Below are positions 7,943 to 15,587 of a stretch of DNA of 26,946 nucleotides, piece by piece. The notes beneath the pieces are model-generated. The model had not been told where the DNA came from. It saw only the letters and a program-made list of their open reading frames with translations, and did no database searches. Source of the DNA: Betaproteobacteria bacterium (lineage in GTDB: Bacteria; Pseudomonadota; Gammaproteobacteria; Burkholderiales; SG8-39); the NCBI GenBank assembly GCA_019237595.1, contig JAFAGU010000227.1:1-26946 (forward strand), read 5' to 3'. Made by a program: the position numbers and the translations under genes. Each line of letters begins with the position of its first letter. The stretch's first letter is position 1.

Positions 7943-8965
7943 GTGGAGGATCTCGCTTCCTTCATCCGCGGGATCCCGAAGGCCGAGCTCCACATCCACA
8001 TCGAGGGCTCGCTCGAGCCCGAGATGGCCTTCGCGCTCGCCCGCAAGCATGGCTTGGCGCTCGGCTACCCGAGCGCCGAAGCCCTGCGGCGGGCGTACGA
8101 CTTCCGCGACCTGCAGTCCTTCCTCGATCTCTACTACGCCGGGGCGGCGGTGCTGCGGGACGCCGAGGACTTCTATCTCCTCACGCGGGCCTACCTGGAG
8201 CGCGCCCGCGCCGACGGGGTGGTGCACGCCGAGATCTTCTTCGACCCGCAAACGCATACGCAGCGCGGCGTGCCGATGATGTCGGTGATCGAAGGCATCG
8301 GCGCCGCGCTGCATGCGGCCGAGGGCGACCTCGGGATGAGCTCGCGCCTCATCCTGTGTTTCCTGAGACATCTTCCGGAAGACGATGCCGAGCGCACGCT
8401 GGACGAGGCGCTGCGCTGGCGCGACCAGCTCTGCGCGGTGGGCCTCGATTCCTCCGAGAAAGGCCACCCGCCGGCGAAGTTCGCGCGCGTCTTCCAGCGC
8501 GCGCGGGCAGAGGGGCTGGAGGCCGTCGCCCATGCCGGCGAGGAGGGACCGCCGGCTTACATCCGCGAAGCGCTCGACCTCCTCAAGGTGTCGCGCATCG
8601 ACCACGGCGTGCGCTGCCTCGAGGATCCCGCACTGGTCGAGCGGCTGGCGCGCGAGAAAGTCCCGCTGACGGTGTGCCCGCTCTCGAACGTGAAGCTGCG
8701 CGTCTTCCCCAGGCTGGAGGAGCACAACCTGAAGCGGTTGATGCAGGCGGGGCTCACGGTCACGGTAAATTCCGACGACCCGGCCTACTTCGGCGGCTAC
8801 ATCGGCGAGAACTTCGGCGCCTGCCAGAGGGCGCTCGGCCTCGGGCGCGAGGACATCCGCCGGCTCGCGCAAGACTCCATCGCCGCATCGTTCCTTCCGG
8901 AGCACGACAAGGCGCAATGGCTGGAAAGAATCAGGACCTTCGATGACCGACCGCGTCCTTCTTGA
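7943..8965 (+). CDS. Adenine deaminase (adenosine-deaminase fold, bacterial PA0148-like type)
   Basis: Cytoplasmic zinc hydrolase of 340 residues predicted to convert adenine to hypoxanthine and ammonia. Metal and catalytic residues are visible: HIH at 17-19, H197 and E200 in VAHAGEEGPP, H221 in RIDHGVR, and D278-D279 in VNSDDPAYFGGY. The motifs GLDSSEKGHPP and SDDPAYFGGY match, as I remember them, the adenine-deaminase branch characterised from Pseudomonas aeruginosa (PA0148) rather than classical adenosine deaminases, which have NTDDP. The GTG at 7943, 2 nt after the binding-protein stop and just before VEDLASFIRGIPKAELHIH, gives the usual N-terminus. Its 3' end overlaps the Rieske gene by 23 nt. 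Adenosine cannot be excluded as a substrate without assay. Confidence 0.9.
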   Translation: MEDLASFIRGIPKAELHIHIEGSLEPEMAFALARKHGLALGYPSAEALRRAYDFRDLQSFLDLYYAGAAVLRDAEDFYLLTRAYLERARADGVVHAEIFFDPQTHTQRGVPMMSVIEGIGAALHAAEGDLGMSSRLILCFLRHLPEDDAERTLDEALRWRDQLCAVGLDSSEKGHPPAKFARVFQRARAEGLEAVAHAGEEGPPAYIREALDLLKVSRIDHGVRCLEDPALVERLAREKVPLTVCPLSNVKLRVFPRLEEHNLKRLMQAGLTVTVNSDDPAYFGGYIGENFGACQRALGLGREDIRRLAQDSIAASFLPEHDKAQWLERIRTFDDRPRPS

Positions 8966-9941
8966 CGACTGGCACCCGGTGGCGGCCCTGCGCGAGCTCG
9001 CGCACGGCAAGATCGTCGCCGCGAAGCTCCTCGGCGCCGACGTCGTGCTGTGGCGCGACGCGGCCGGGGCTTTGCACGCCTGGGAAGATCGCTGTCCCCA
9101 TCGCGGGACGCGGCTGTCGATCGGCCGGGTCGACGCGCTCGGCTTGACCTGTGCCTATCATGGCTGGCGCTTCGGCGCCGACGGGCGCTGTGCCCATGTT
9201 CCTTCGCAGCCCGAGCAGCTCCCGGGCGAATCGGCAAGCGCCAAGCGCTTTCACGTCCAGGAACGCTACGACCTCGCGTGGGTGTGCCTCGGCAATGCCT
9301 CGCGCTCGCTCCTTCCTTTCCCGGAGTACGAGGACCCGAAGCTGCGCAGAGTCGTGTGCGGGCCGTACGACGTCGCCGCGAGCGGCCCTCGCATCGTCGA
9401 GAACTTCCTCGACATGGCGCATTTCGGCTTCGTGCACGCGGGCATCCTGGGCGATCCGGCGAAGGCGAAAGTGCGCGACTATCGCGTCGACCCCTGGACC
9501 GACGGCGCGGGCGGCAAGGGCCTGCTCGCGACCGGCTGCTTCGCGTGGCAGCCGCAGACGAACAGCCTCGCCCACGGCGGCAGCGAAGTCGAATACACCT
9601 ATCGCGTGGTGCGTCCGCTGACCGCGATCCTCACGAAGGTGCCCGAGGTCCAGCAGGGGTTCCACGAGGCGATCAGCCTCCACGTGCAGCCGCTCGAGGA
9701 GGAGGCGAGCCGCGTCTGGATCCTCATGGCGATGACCAACTTCGAGCAGGACGAGGCCACCCTGCGGGCGTTCCAGGACCGGATCTTCCTCCAGGATCGT
9801 CCGATCCTCGAGGCGCAGCGTCCGCGCAGGCTGCCGCTCGACGCGCGCGCCGAATCGCCTGTGCGAGCCGACCGCATGTCGCTCGCGTATCGAAGGTACC
9901 TGCGCGAGTCCGGGCTGCGCTACGGAGTCACGAGGTCATGA
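8943..9941 (+). CDS. Rieske non-heme iron oxygenase, possibly acting on purines
   Basis: Oxygenase component of 332 residues. The N-terminal Rieske [2Fe-2S] site is intact: C51-P-H53 and C70-x2-H73 (CPHRGT and CAYHGWRF). The catalytic mononuclear-iron motif follows in ENFLDMAHFGFVH, with N154, D157, H160 and H165. Overall layout and the C-terminal DRPILEAQRPRRLPLD segment resemble the vanillate-demethylase/phthalate-dioxygenase class. The start has AGGA 6 nt upstream and overlaps adenine deaminase; the stop overlaps the next amidohydrolase (ATGA). Known purine-active Rieske enzymes are HpxD (hypoxanthine oxidation in Klebsiella) and NdmA/B/C (methylxanthine N-demethylation), so context favours hypoxanthine or xanthine oxidation. 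That substrate is inference. No ferredoxin or reductase partner is encoded nearby, so electrons must come from elsewhere. Confidence 0.9.
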   Translation: MTDRVLLDDWHPVAALRELAHGKIVAAKLLGADVVLWRDAAGALHAWEDRCPHRGTRLSIGRVDALGLTCAYHGWRFGADGRCAHVPSQPEQLPGESASAKRFHVQERYDLAWVCLGNASRSLLPFPEYEDPKLRRVVCGPYDVAASGPRIVENFLDMAHFGFVHAGILGDPAKAKVRDYRVDPWTDGAGGKGLLATGCFAWQPQTNSLAHGGSEVEYTYRVVRPLTAILTKVPEVQQGFHEAISLHVQPLEEEASRVWILMAMTNFEQDEATLRAFQDRIFLQDRPILEAQRPRRLPLDARAESPVRADRMSLAYRRYLRESGLRYGVTRS

Positions 9942-11338
9942 CGCTTCTCGTCAGAGGGGCGGAGGTCGTCGTCACCATGGACAGCGCCCGCCGCGAGATC
10001 CGCGGCGGGAGCGTTCTCGTGAGCGGGCGCGAGGTCCAGGCGGTGGGCACGCGGGAGGAGATCGACCGGCTCGTCGAGCGCTCGCCGGCCAAGCCGACGA
10101 AGACGATCGATGCGAAAGGCTGCGTGGTGCTCCCCGGGCTGGTGAACGGGCACCATCACATGTTCCAGTCGCTGACGCGCGTCGTCGGCACGGGGAAGGG
10201 CTACGGGCTCTTCGACTGGCTGAAGCTCCTCTATGCGGCGTGGCGCCACCTGGACCCTGAGTCGGCCCACGTAAGCGCGAAGACCGCGCTTTCCGAGCTC
10301 CTGTTGTCAGGTGCCACGACGGTCGCGGACCATCTCTATCTCTACCCGAACGGCGTGCGCCTCGAGGACACCATTCGTGCCGCGCGCGAGCTCGGCGTCC
10401 GTTTTCATCCGACCCGCGGCGCGATGACGCTCGGGGAAAAGGACGGGAGCTTCGTCCCGGACGACCTCGTCGAGCGCGACGAAGACGTGCTCGCCGACTG
10501 CCTTCGGCTCGTCGAGGACATGCACGATCCCGGGCGCCATTCGATGCTTCGCATCGGCCTCGCTCCGTGCTCGCCCTTCAATGCCACGGGAAGCCTCATG
10601 CGCGAGACGGCGAAGATGGCGAGGGCGCACCGCGCGGTGGGCCTCCATACGCATCTTTGCGAGACGCTGGACGAGGAGCGCTTCTGCCTCGAGCGCTTCG
10701 GCAAGCGGCCGATCGAATTCGTCGCCGAGCTCGGCTGGGTGGGGCCCGACGTCTGGTATGCGCACATGGTGCATCCCTCGGCCGAGGAAGTCGCCTTCAT
10801 GGGACGGCACCGCTGCGGAGTCTGCCATTGTCCCTCGAGCAACATGCTCCTCGCATCCGGCATGGCCCCCGTGCGCGCCATGGTCGATCACGGCGTGCGC
10901 GTCGGCCTCGGCGTGGACGGGACGGCCAGCAACGACGGCAACCATCTCCTCGGCGAGGCGCGGCAGGCCATGCTCCTGCAGCGCGTCGGATGGCCGGGTT
11001 TCGAGTCGCGCGCGGACCGGTTCTCCGCACGCGAAGCGCTGGAGCTCGCCACGCGCGGAGGCGCCGCGCTCCTGGGACGCGAGGACATCGGTTCCCTCGA
11101 GCCCGGGAAGGCGGCCGATCTTGTCGCGTTCCGAGTGGACGGCCTAGAGCACGCCGGCGCGCAAGGCGACATCGTCGCGGGCCTCCTCACCTGCACGCCG
11201 GGGCGCGCCTGGCTCTCCGTGATCGACGGCAAGGTCGTCGTCGAGTCGGGAAGCATCGTCGGCGTGGACATCGGGCGCCTCGTCGAGCAGCACAACCGTG
11301 CGAGCCTCGCCATGTTGCGCAAGGCCGGCCTTGCTTAA
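9938..11338 (+). CDS. 8-oxoguanine deaminase-like amidohydrolase
   Basis: Metal-dependent amidohydrolase of 466 residues (AtzA/TrzN/guanine-deaminase superfamily). Visible motifs: the HxH pair in GLVNGHHHMFQSLTR (H72, H74), H237 and E242 in LHTHLCE, H276 in WYAHMVH, and catalytic D327 in GVDGTASNDG. The segments ADHLYLYPNG, FHPTRGAM and APCSPF match, as I recall them, the 8-oxoguanine deaminase of P. aeruginosa (PA0142), which yields urate; isoxanthopterin or a related purine analogue is the main alternative. Its ATG overlaps the Rieske stop by 4 nt and its stop overlaps the next deaminase start by 8 nt, so it is in the middle of a coupled set of four enzymes. Cytoplasmic; no signal peptide. 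Confidence 0.88.
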   Translation: MTLLVRGAEVVVTMDSARREIRGGSVLVSGREVQAVGTREEIDRLVERSPAKPTKTIDAKGCVVLPGLVNGHHHMFQSLTRVVGTGKGYGLFDWLKLLYAAWRHLDPESAHVSAKTALSELLLSGATTVADHLYLYPNGVRLEDTIRAARELGVRFHPTRGAMTLGEKDGSFVPDDLVERDEDVLADCLRLVEDMHDPGRHSMLRIGLAPCSPFNATGSLMRETAKMARAHRAVGLHTHLCETLDEERFCLERFGKRPIEFVAELGWVGPDVWYAHMVHPSAEEVAFMGRHRCGVCHCPSSNMLLASGMAPVRAMVDHGVRVGLGVDGTASNDGNHLLGEARQAMLLQRVGWPGFESRADRFSAREALELATRGGAALLGREDIGSLEPGKAADLVAFRVDGLEHAGAQGDIVAGLLTCTPGRAWLSVIDGKVVVESGSIVGVDIGRLVEQHNRASLAMLRKAGLA

Positions 11339-11810
11339 GTACGCGCCCGCGCTCGACCAGCAGCTCCTGCGCAGGGCGATCGAGCTCTCGCGCAAGTCGC
11401 GGGGGCTCGGCAACCATCCGTTCGGCGCGATCGTCGTCGACTCGTCGGGTGCCGTGCTCGCCGAGGCGATGAACGATTGCCGCCAAGGCCCGCTCGAGCA
11501 TGCGGAGATCAACGCGATCCGGGCGGCGCTGCGCGGAGGCGCCGGGCGAAGGCTCGACGAGGCCATCCTCTATTCGAGTGCCGAGCCCTGCGCGATGTGC
11601 GCGGGCGCCCTCTACTGGTCGGGCATCGCGCGGCTCGTCTACGGGCTGTCCGAGCGGCGGCTGCTCAAGCTCACCGGCCGGCATCCGGCCAATCTGACAC
11701 TATCCTTGCCGTGTCGTGATGTGCTCCGCAGGGGACAGCGCCCGCTCGAGGTGGTGGGTCCGCTGCTCGAAGATGAGGCGGAAGAGCCTCATCGCGGCTT
11801 CTGGACCTAG
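11331..11810 (+). CDS. Guanine-deaminase-like enzyme of the CMP/dCMP deaminase fold
   Basis: Zinc deaminase of about 159 residues. The zinc site is complete: H57-A-E59 in EHAEINAIR and C87/C90 in PCAMCAGALYWSG. GNHPFGAIVV and the C-terminal GFW are found in the GuaD-type guanine deaminases (about 156 residues), which convert guanine to xanthine; a tRNA- or cytosine-type deaminase of the same fold is the alternative. The TTG at 11331 is preferred: it overlaps the previous stop by 8 nt, like the other coupled junctions in the operon, and gives the family-like start LLKYAPALDQQLLRRAIEL. A GTG at 11298 would add 11 residues and a deeper overlap. It is the last gene of the plus-strand operon. Confidence 0.82.
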   Translation: MLKYAPALDQQLLRRAIELSRKSRGLGNHPFGAIVVDSSGAVLAEAMNDCRQGPLEHAEINAIRAALRGGAGRRLDEAILYSSAEPCAMCAGALYWSGIARLVYGLSERRLLKLTGRHPANLTLSLPCRDVLRRGQRPLEVVGPLLEDEAEEPHRGFWT

Positions 11811-12006
11811 CGATTTCGCACGCTGGAGGGGAATGAACCGCTGCGCGCTCACGGCTTCGGTGCATTCATCAGCGTGTCACGCCCGTATGCTCGCTCTTTA
11901 AGTCAGGAAGATAGGGTTGGTCCGATTCGTGCTTTGTGCACTGCAGAGCCGCACGCGAGGGAGATGGAAACAGCGTGCGGAGGGCCAACTTTCATAGGGG
12001 ACTGGC
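11811..12006 (+). promoter_or_regulatory. Gap before the outer-membrane channel gene, probable promoter/leader
   Basis: This 196-bp gap lies between the deaminase stop and the channel gene. It is less GC-rich than its surroundings, consistent with a promoter. It holds a 22-codon frame (11833-11901) with GGAGG 3 nt before its ATG, and an AGGGGA ribosome-binding site directly before the channel start. I see no T-tract terminator for the upstream operon and cannot fix -35/-10 boxes. Confidence 0.4.
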
Positions 12007-12933
12007 ATGGACTCGTTTTGCCTGAAGAAAAAGCCGCTCGTCGCCGCGCTCGGGGCCGCCTTGGCTGGAACGGCGCTCTCTGTAAGCGCCGCGGACTGGA
12101 GCGATACGTCGCTCAGCTGGCGCTACGGCACGAAGTTCGCCGAGCCGTTCGATAACACGGCGACCGGCGGCCGCGTCAACATCACGAAGAACATCCTCGC
12201 CCTCACGCATGCGAGCGGCTACAAGTACGGCACGAACTTCTTCAACGTCGACCTGCTGATGTCCGACGGAAAGGATCCGGCCAACTGCGCGGGAACCTTC
12301 AATTGCACCGGCCAGGCGCAGGAAGCGTACATCGTCTACCGCAACACGGTGGACCTCGGCAAAGTCACCGGCAGCGACTACAAGATGGGGCCGGTGCGCG
12401 GCTGGGGCGGCACCTTCGGGTTCGACTACAACGCGAAAACCGACGCCGGCTACAACTCGAAGAAGCGAATGCTGGTTGCCGGCCCGACCGCCATGTTCGA
12501 CGTGCCGGGATTCTTGAACGTCAGCGTGCTCGAGCTTTGGGAGAGCAACGCGCCCTGCACCACCTTCCCGCCGGCCGCCGTGGGCTTCCCGGCGAGCGGT
12601 TGCGTCAACCGTTACTCGTACAAGACGCACCCCATGCTGACGGGCGCCTGGGGAATTCCGCTCGGCGGCTCCGGGTTCTCGTTCGAGGGCTTCATGAACC
12701 TCATCGCCTCGAAGGGAACCAACGAATTCGGCGGCCCGACGAAGCAGGAGACCAACTTCGACGGCCAGATCATGTACGACATGAGCCGGATCGGGCTCGG
12801 CTCGAAGGGGACCTTCAAGCTCGGCTTCGAGTACCAGTACTGGAAGAACAAGTTCGGGAACGATGCTTCGGGCCCGGCGGGCCCGGGCGCGTTCGCGAAG
12901 ACGCCGATGATCCGCGCCGAGTACCACTTCTAA
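12007..12933 (+). CDS. Outer-membrane channel/envelope protein, Tsx-like
   Basis: Predicted outer-membrane beta-barrel of 308 residues. A signal peptide (to about Ala28, ALSVSA before ADWSD) is followed by alternating polar/aromatic strands, with Gly-Trp-Gly turns (VRGWGGTFGFDYN), and the chain ends in EYHF; a terminal Phe is the usual barrel-assembly signal. The start SLSWRYGTKFAEPF is like burkholderial 'outer envelope' proteins, which I associate loosely with the nucleoside channel Tsx. Two Cys pairs (around CAGTFNC and CTTF...SGC) may form loop disulfides. AGGGGA lies before the ATG. A role in passing purines or nucleosides through the outer membrane would fit the transport and deaminase genes around it, but similarity to Tsx itself is weak. 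Confidence 0.75.
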   Translation: MDSFCLKKKPLVAALGAALAGTALSVSAADWSDTSLSWRYGTKFAEPFDNTATGGRVNITKNILALTHASGYKYGTNFFNVDLLMSDGKDPANCAGTFNCTGQAQEAYIVYRNTVDLGKVTGSDYKMGPVRGWGGTFGFDYNAKTDAGYNSKKRMLVAGPTAMFDVPGFLNVSVLELWESNAPCTTFPPAAVGFPASGCVNRYSYKTHPMLTGAWGIPLGGSGFSFEGFMNLIASKGTNEFGGPTKQETNFDGQIMYDMSRIGLGSKGTFKLGFEYQYWKNKFGNDASGPAGPGAFAKTPMIRAEYHF

Positions 12934-12937
12934 GAGA

Positions 12938-12991
12938 GCGGCAAGGGGCAACAACCCGCGGCGGTCGCGATCCCCTCTTCGCGGCTGCCGC
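12938..12991. terminator. Possible bidirectional stem-loop between convergent genes
   Basis: A nested inverted repeat (GCGGCA-AGGGG ... CCCCT ... TGCCGC) fills the 67-bp gap between two convergent stop codons. It lacks a T-tract on both strands, so its role as terminator rests on position only. Confidence 0.3.
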
Positions 12992-13000
12992 GGCGCAGCT

Positions 13001-13864
13001 CTAGGCGCGAGCGGCGCAGTGGCGGTAGATCGCTCCGGGCGTCGTGAGCCACGCCTTGCCGCTTCGCGCGACGTGCGAGAGCGCGCGACGCAGGTGCCGA
13101 AGGCGGTACGGCTGGCCCACGATGTAGGGATGGAGCGCGATGCCCATCACCAGCGGCTGGGCGGCGGATTGGCGCTCCATCTCGTCGAAGTTGTCGACGA
13201 TCATGTCGGCGAAATCGCCCGCGTTCATCTGCCGCGCGACGATGGCCGGAATGTCATTCAGCTCCTGAGGATAGGGAACCGACCATAGCTCGCCGCTTCG
13301 AGTGCTGAAGCGGGTCGGCTGGTCGTCGTGGCACCAGTTGAGCGTGTAGCGATAGCCCGTCTCGGCGAGGAGGTCGGGCGTGCGCTCGCTCTCGGAGATC
13401 CACGGGGAGAGCCAGCCCTCGGGCGCTTTCCCGCTGCGCTCGCGGATCGTGGCGAGGCAGGAGGCGAGCAGCCTGCGCTCCTCCGGCTCGCTCATCTCGC
13501 CCTGCCGCTCGGAATTCGTGTGGCCGTGCGCGATCAGCTCGTCGCCGCGCTTGTGGAACGCGTCGACGAGCTCCGGGCAATATTCGTAGAGCGACGTATT
13601 GACGATCGCCCCGGTCGGCAGCTTGAGCTCGTCGAAGAGCTCCAGGCAGCGCCACGCGCCGACGCGGTTGCCGTAGTCCCGCCACGCGTAGTTCAGGACG
13701 TCCGGCTCGGGCGTGCGCGGGCCGAGCGAGGCGCCGAGGCCTTGCCCGAAGTGGAAGTGCTCGAGATTGAACCCCAGGTAGACGGCGAGCCGCTTGCCCG
13801 AGGGCCAGCTATAGTCGCGCCGTTTCGCGATCGCCGAGTATTCGTATCGGCCGTGCGACTTCAT
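13001..13864 (-). CDS. Polysaccharide-deacetylase-fold hydrolase (NodB/PuuE-like), possible cyclic-amide hydrolase
   Basis: Protein of 287 residues with the NodB-homology deacetylase fold: RLAVYLGFNLEHFHFG, WRDYGNRVGAWRCLELFDEL, H113-G-H115 in LIAHGHTNSE, GWLSPW, and LHPYIVGQPYR near the C-terminus. PuuE, the metal-independent allantoinase of purine degradation, is a member of this fold, and the purine genes nearby make ring opening of allantoin or another ureide a reasonable guess. The sequence is not a close match to PuuE as I know it (no DWE..CHGWRW segment), so another amide or ester substrate is equally possible. The ATG at 13864 follows the NTF2-like gene by 14 nt; a longer frame upstream would overlap that gene and is rejected. 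Confidence 0.82.
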   Translation of the reverse strand: MKSHGRYEYSAIAKRRDYSWPSGKRLAVYLGFNLEHFHFGQGLGASLGPRTPEPDVLNYAWRDYGNRVGAWRCLELFDELKLPTGAIVNTSLYEYCPELVDAFHKRGDELIAHGHTNSERQGEMSEPEERRLLASCLATIRERSGKAPEGWLSPWISESERTPDLLAETGYRYTLNWCHDDQPTRFSTRSGELWSVPYPQELNDIPAIVARQMNAGDFADMIVDNFDEMERQSAAQPLVMGIALHPYIVGQPYRLRHLRRALSHVARSGKAWLTTPGAIYRHCAARA

Positions 13865-13878
13865 GGCCGCGCACCAAA

Positions 13879-14277
13879 TCAGGGCTTCGCGAGCCCGGCG
13901 CGCACGAGGAGGATCTCGGCGCTGTCGTTCCAGACTTCCATGCGCACGATCTTGCCGCGCCGCACGACGTAGCGATCGACGTAGCGGTTGCCTTCGAACG
14001 CCGTGCCGTCGGGCCATTCGCCGTAGAGCGTGCCAGTCTGGTAGACGACCGTTTCGTCGTCGCTGCCCCCGGCGACGACGTGGGTCGGGCCGAACTTCTT
14101 CTTCACCCACTTGTAGCGCGAGCGGTTGAAGGCGGTGGCCTCGGCCGGATCGTGCATCAGGCGGTTGCCGGTGAAGCGGATCTCGAAGCCCGGAGCGCAG
14201 AACTGCCGGGCGGCGTCAGGATCCGGGATCATGTGGAGCCGCAGGTATTCCTCGACGATCCTGGCCGCCTCGTTCAT
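13879..14277 (-). CDS. NTF2/SnoaL-like small protein
   Basis: Protein of 132 residues with the cystatin-like alpha+beta cone of the NTF2/SnoaL superfamily: an N-terminal helix (MNEAARIVEEYLRLHMI), then an FCAPGFEIRFTG strand, and C-terminal strands TLYGEWPDGTAFEGNRYVDRYVVRRGKI. Such proteins are small isomerases, cyclases or hydrolases, or non-catalytic partners; catalytic residues cannot be named here. It is first in a two-gene operon with the deacetylase-fold hydrolase, which suggests that they act on the same compound. It faces the Liv-type transporter across an 83-bp divergent gap. Confidence 0.75.
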   Translation of the reverse strand: MNEAARIVEEYLRLHMIPDPDAARQFCAPGFEIRFTGNRLMHDPAEATAFNRSRYKWVKKKFGPTHVVAGGSDDETVVYQTGTLYGEWPDGTAFEGNRYVDRYVVRRGKIVRMEVWNDSAEILLVRAGLAKP

Positions 14278-14360
14278 CGGCTGCAGCGTAACATGGCATG
14301 GACGGTGCTAAGGATAGACCGGCTCACACGCCTGGAGGGCGCGCCATGGGAGGGATCGTC

Positions 14361-15524
14361 ATGCTGAAACGGATCGTGCTGCTCGTCGTCGTGCTTGCCG
14401 CCGCGCTTCCCGCCGGCGCGCAGGAAACCATCAAGGTCGGGCTCGTCACCGCGCTCTCGGGCCAATCGGCCCAGGCGGGCGAAGCGATCAGCCGCGGGCT
14501 TCAGACGGCGATCGACGAGCTGAACGCGAAAGGCGGCATCCTCAAAGGCCGCAAGCTCGAGCTCCTGCGGCGCGACGACGAAGCGACGCCGGCGAAGGGC
14601 GTCATCGCCGCGCGCGAGCTCGTGTTCAAGGAAAAAGTCGCGGTGCTCTTCGGCGGCCTCGACACGCCCGTGTCGCTCGCGATCGTGCCGCTCATGAACC
14701 AGGAGAAGATCCCCTTCATGGGGCCGTGGGCGGCGGGCACCGCCATCACGCGAAACGGCGCGAACCCGAACTTCGCCTTCCGCGTCTCCGCGGTGGACGA
14801 GCTCGTCGACAAGGCGATGCTGCAGTACTCGCTGAAGACCTTCAACGCCAAGAGCTGCGGCATGATCCTCGTCAACAACCCGTGGGGCGAGTCGAACGAG
14901 AAGGGGCTGACGGCGGCGCTTGCCGCGAAAGGGATGAAGGCGGCGGGCGTCGAGAAATTCGAGGCGAACGATGTCGATGTGGTGCCTCAGCTCTCGCGCC
15001 TGAAGGCGGCCGGCGCCGATTGCCTTTTTCTCGTCGGCAACGTCGGGCCTTCGTCGCAGGTGGTGAAGTCGCTCGACCGCATGGGCTGGAAGCCGCCGAT
15101 CGTCTCGCACTGGGGTCCCGCGGGCGGCCGCTTTACTGAGCTCGCCGGCCCGAGCGCGCGCAACGTCCACTTCGTGCAGACCTACAGCTTCTTCGGCACG
15201 CAGCGCCCGGTCGGCCAGAAGGTGCTGAAGGCCCTCATGGCGAAGTATCCCGATATCAAGGGACCGGCCGACGTCACGCCCGCCGTCGGCGTCGCCAACG
15301 CCTACGATGCCATGATGCTCGTCGCCCTCGCGATCGAGAAGGCCGGCTCGACCGACGGCCCGGCGATCCGCGAGGGCTTCTACAAGATCGATCGCTACGA
15401 GGGCCTCATCAAGACCTACGAGAAGCCGTTCTCGCCCCAGACGCACGACGCGCTCACCGAGAACGACTATGTCTGGACGCAATTCATCGACAACCAGATC
15501 GTGCCGGTGGGGCTCAAGAACTGA
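14361..15524 (+). CDS. Branched-chain-amino-acid-class (LivK-like) ABC substrate-binding protein
   Basis: Periplasmic binding protein of 387 residues. The signal peptide MLKRIVLLVVVLAAALPAGA ends before QETIKVGLVTALSGQSAQAG, the usual start of LivK-type proteins; RGLQTAIDELNAKGGI and the RDDEATPAKGVIAARELVF segment are further marks. The second in-frame ATG (14361) is chosen because GGGAGGG lies 6 nt upstream; the earlier ATG at 14346 would place that site inside the coding region. Members bind amino acids, amides, urea or aromatic acids, so the ligand is open; a ureide or amide would suit the neighbourhood. It is followed by an intrinsic terminator and then the permease genes. Confidence 0.92.
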   Translation: MLKRIVLLVVVLAAALPAGAQETIKVGLVTALSGQSAQAGEAISRGLQTAIDELNAKGGILKGRKLELLRRDDEATPAKGVIAARELVFKEKVAVLFGGLDTPVSLAIVPLMNQEKIPFMGPWAAGTAITRNGANPNFAFRVSAVDELVDKAMLQYSLKTFNAKSCGMILVNNPWGESNEKGLTAALAAKGMKAAGVEKFEANDVDVVPQLSRLKAAGADCLFLVGNVGPSSQVVKSLDRMGWKPPIVSHWGPAGGRFTELAGPSARNVHFVQTYSFFGTQRPVGQKVLKALMAKYPDIKGPADVTPAVGVANAYDAMMLVALAIEKAGSTDGPAIREGFYKIDRYEGLIKTYEKPFSPQTHDALTENDYVWTQFIDNQIVPVGLKN

Positions 15525-15546
15525 GCGCCCCCGCCCGTCGATCAGG

Positions 15547-15572
15547 CGGCCGCCTCGCGCGGCCGTTTTTTT
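15547..15572 (+). terminator. Intrinsic terminator/attenuator between binding protein and permeases
   Basis: CGGCCGC (15547-15553), loop CTCGC, GCGGCCG (15559-15565), then seven T residues. It is a textbook Rho-independent terminator, 23 nt after the binding-protein stop and only 15 nt before the permease start. Partial read-through here would give more binding protein than membrane components, a common arrangement in ABC importers. Confidence 0.85.
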
Positions 15573-15587
15573 GAGCGCCGCCGCGCC

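Noticed and set aside
13865..14110. N-terminal extension of the deacetylase-fold hydrolase
   Set aside because: It would overlap the NTF2-like gene in another frame and is Arg-rich shadow sequence. The ATG at 13864 gives a normal N-terminus.
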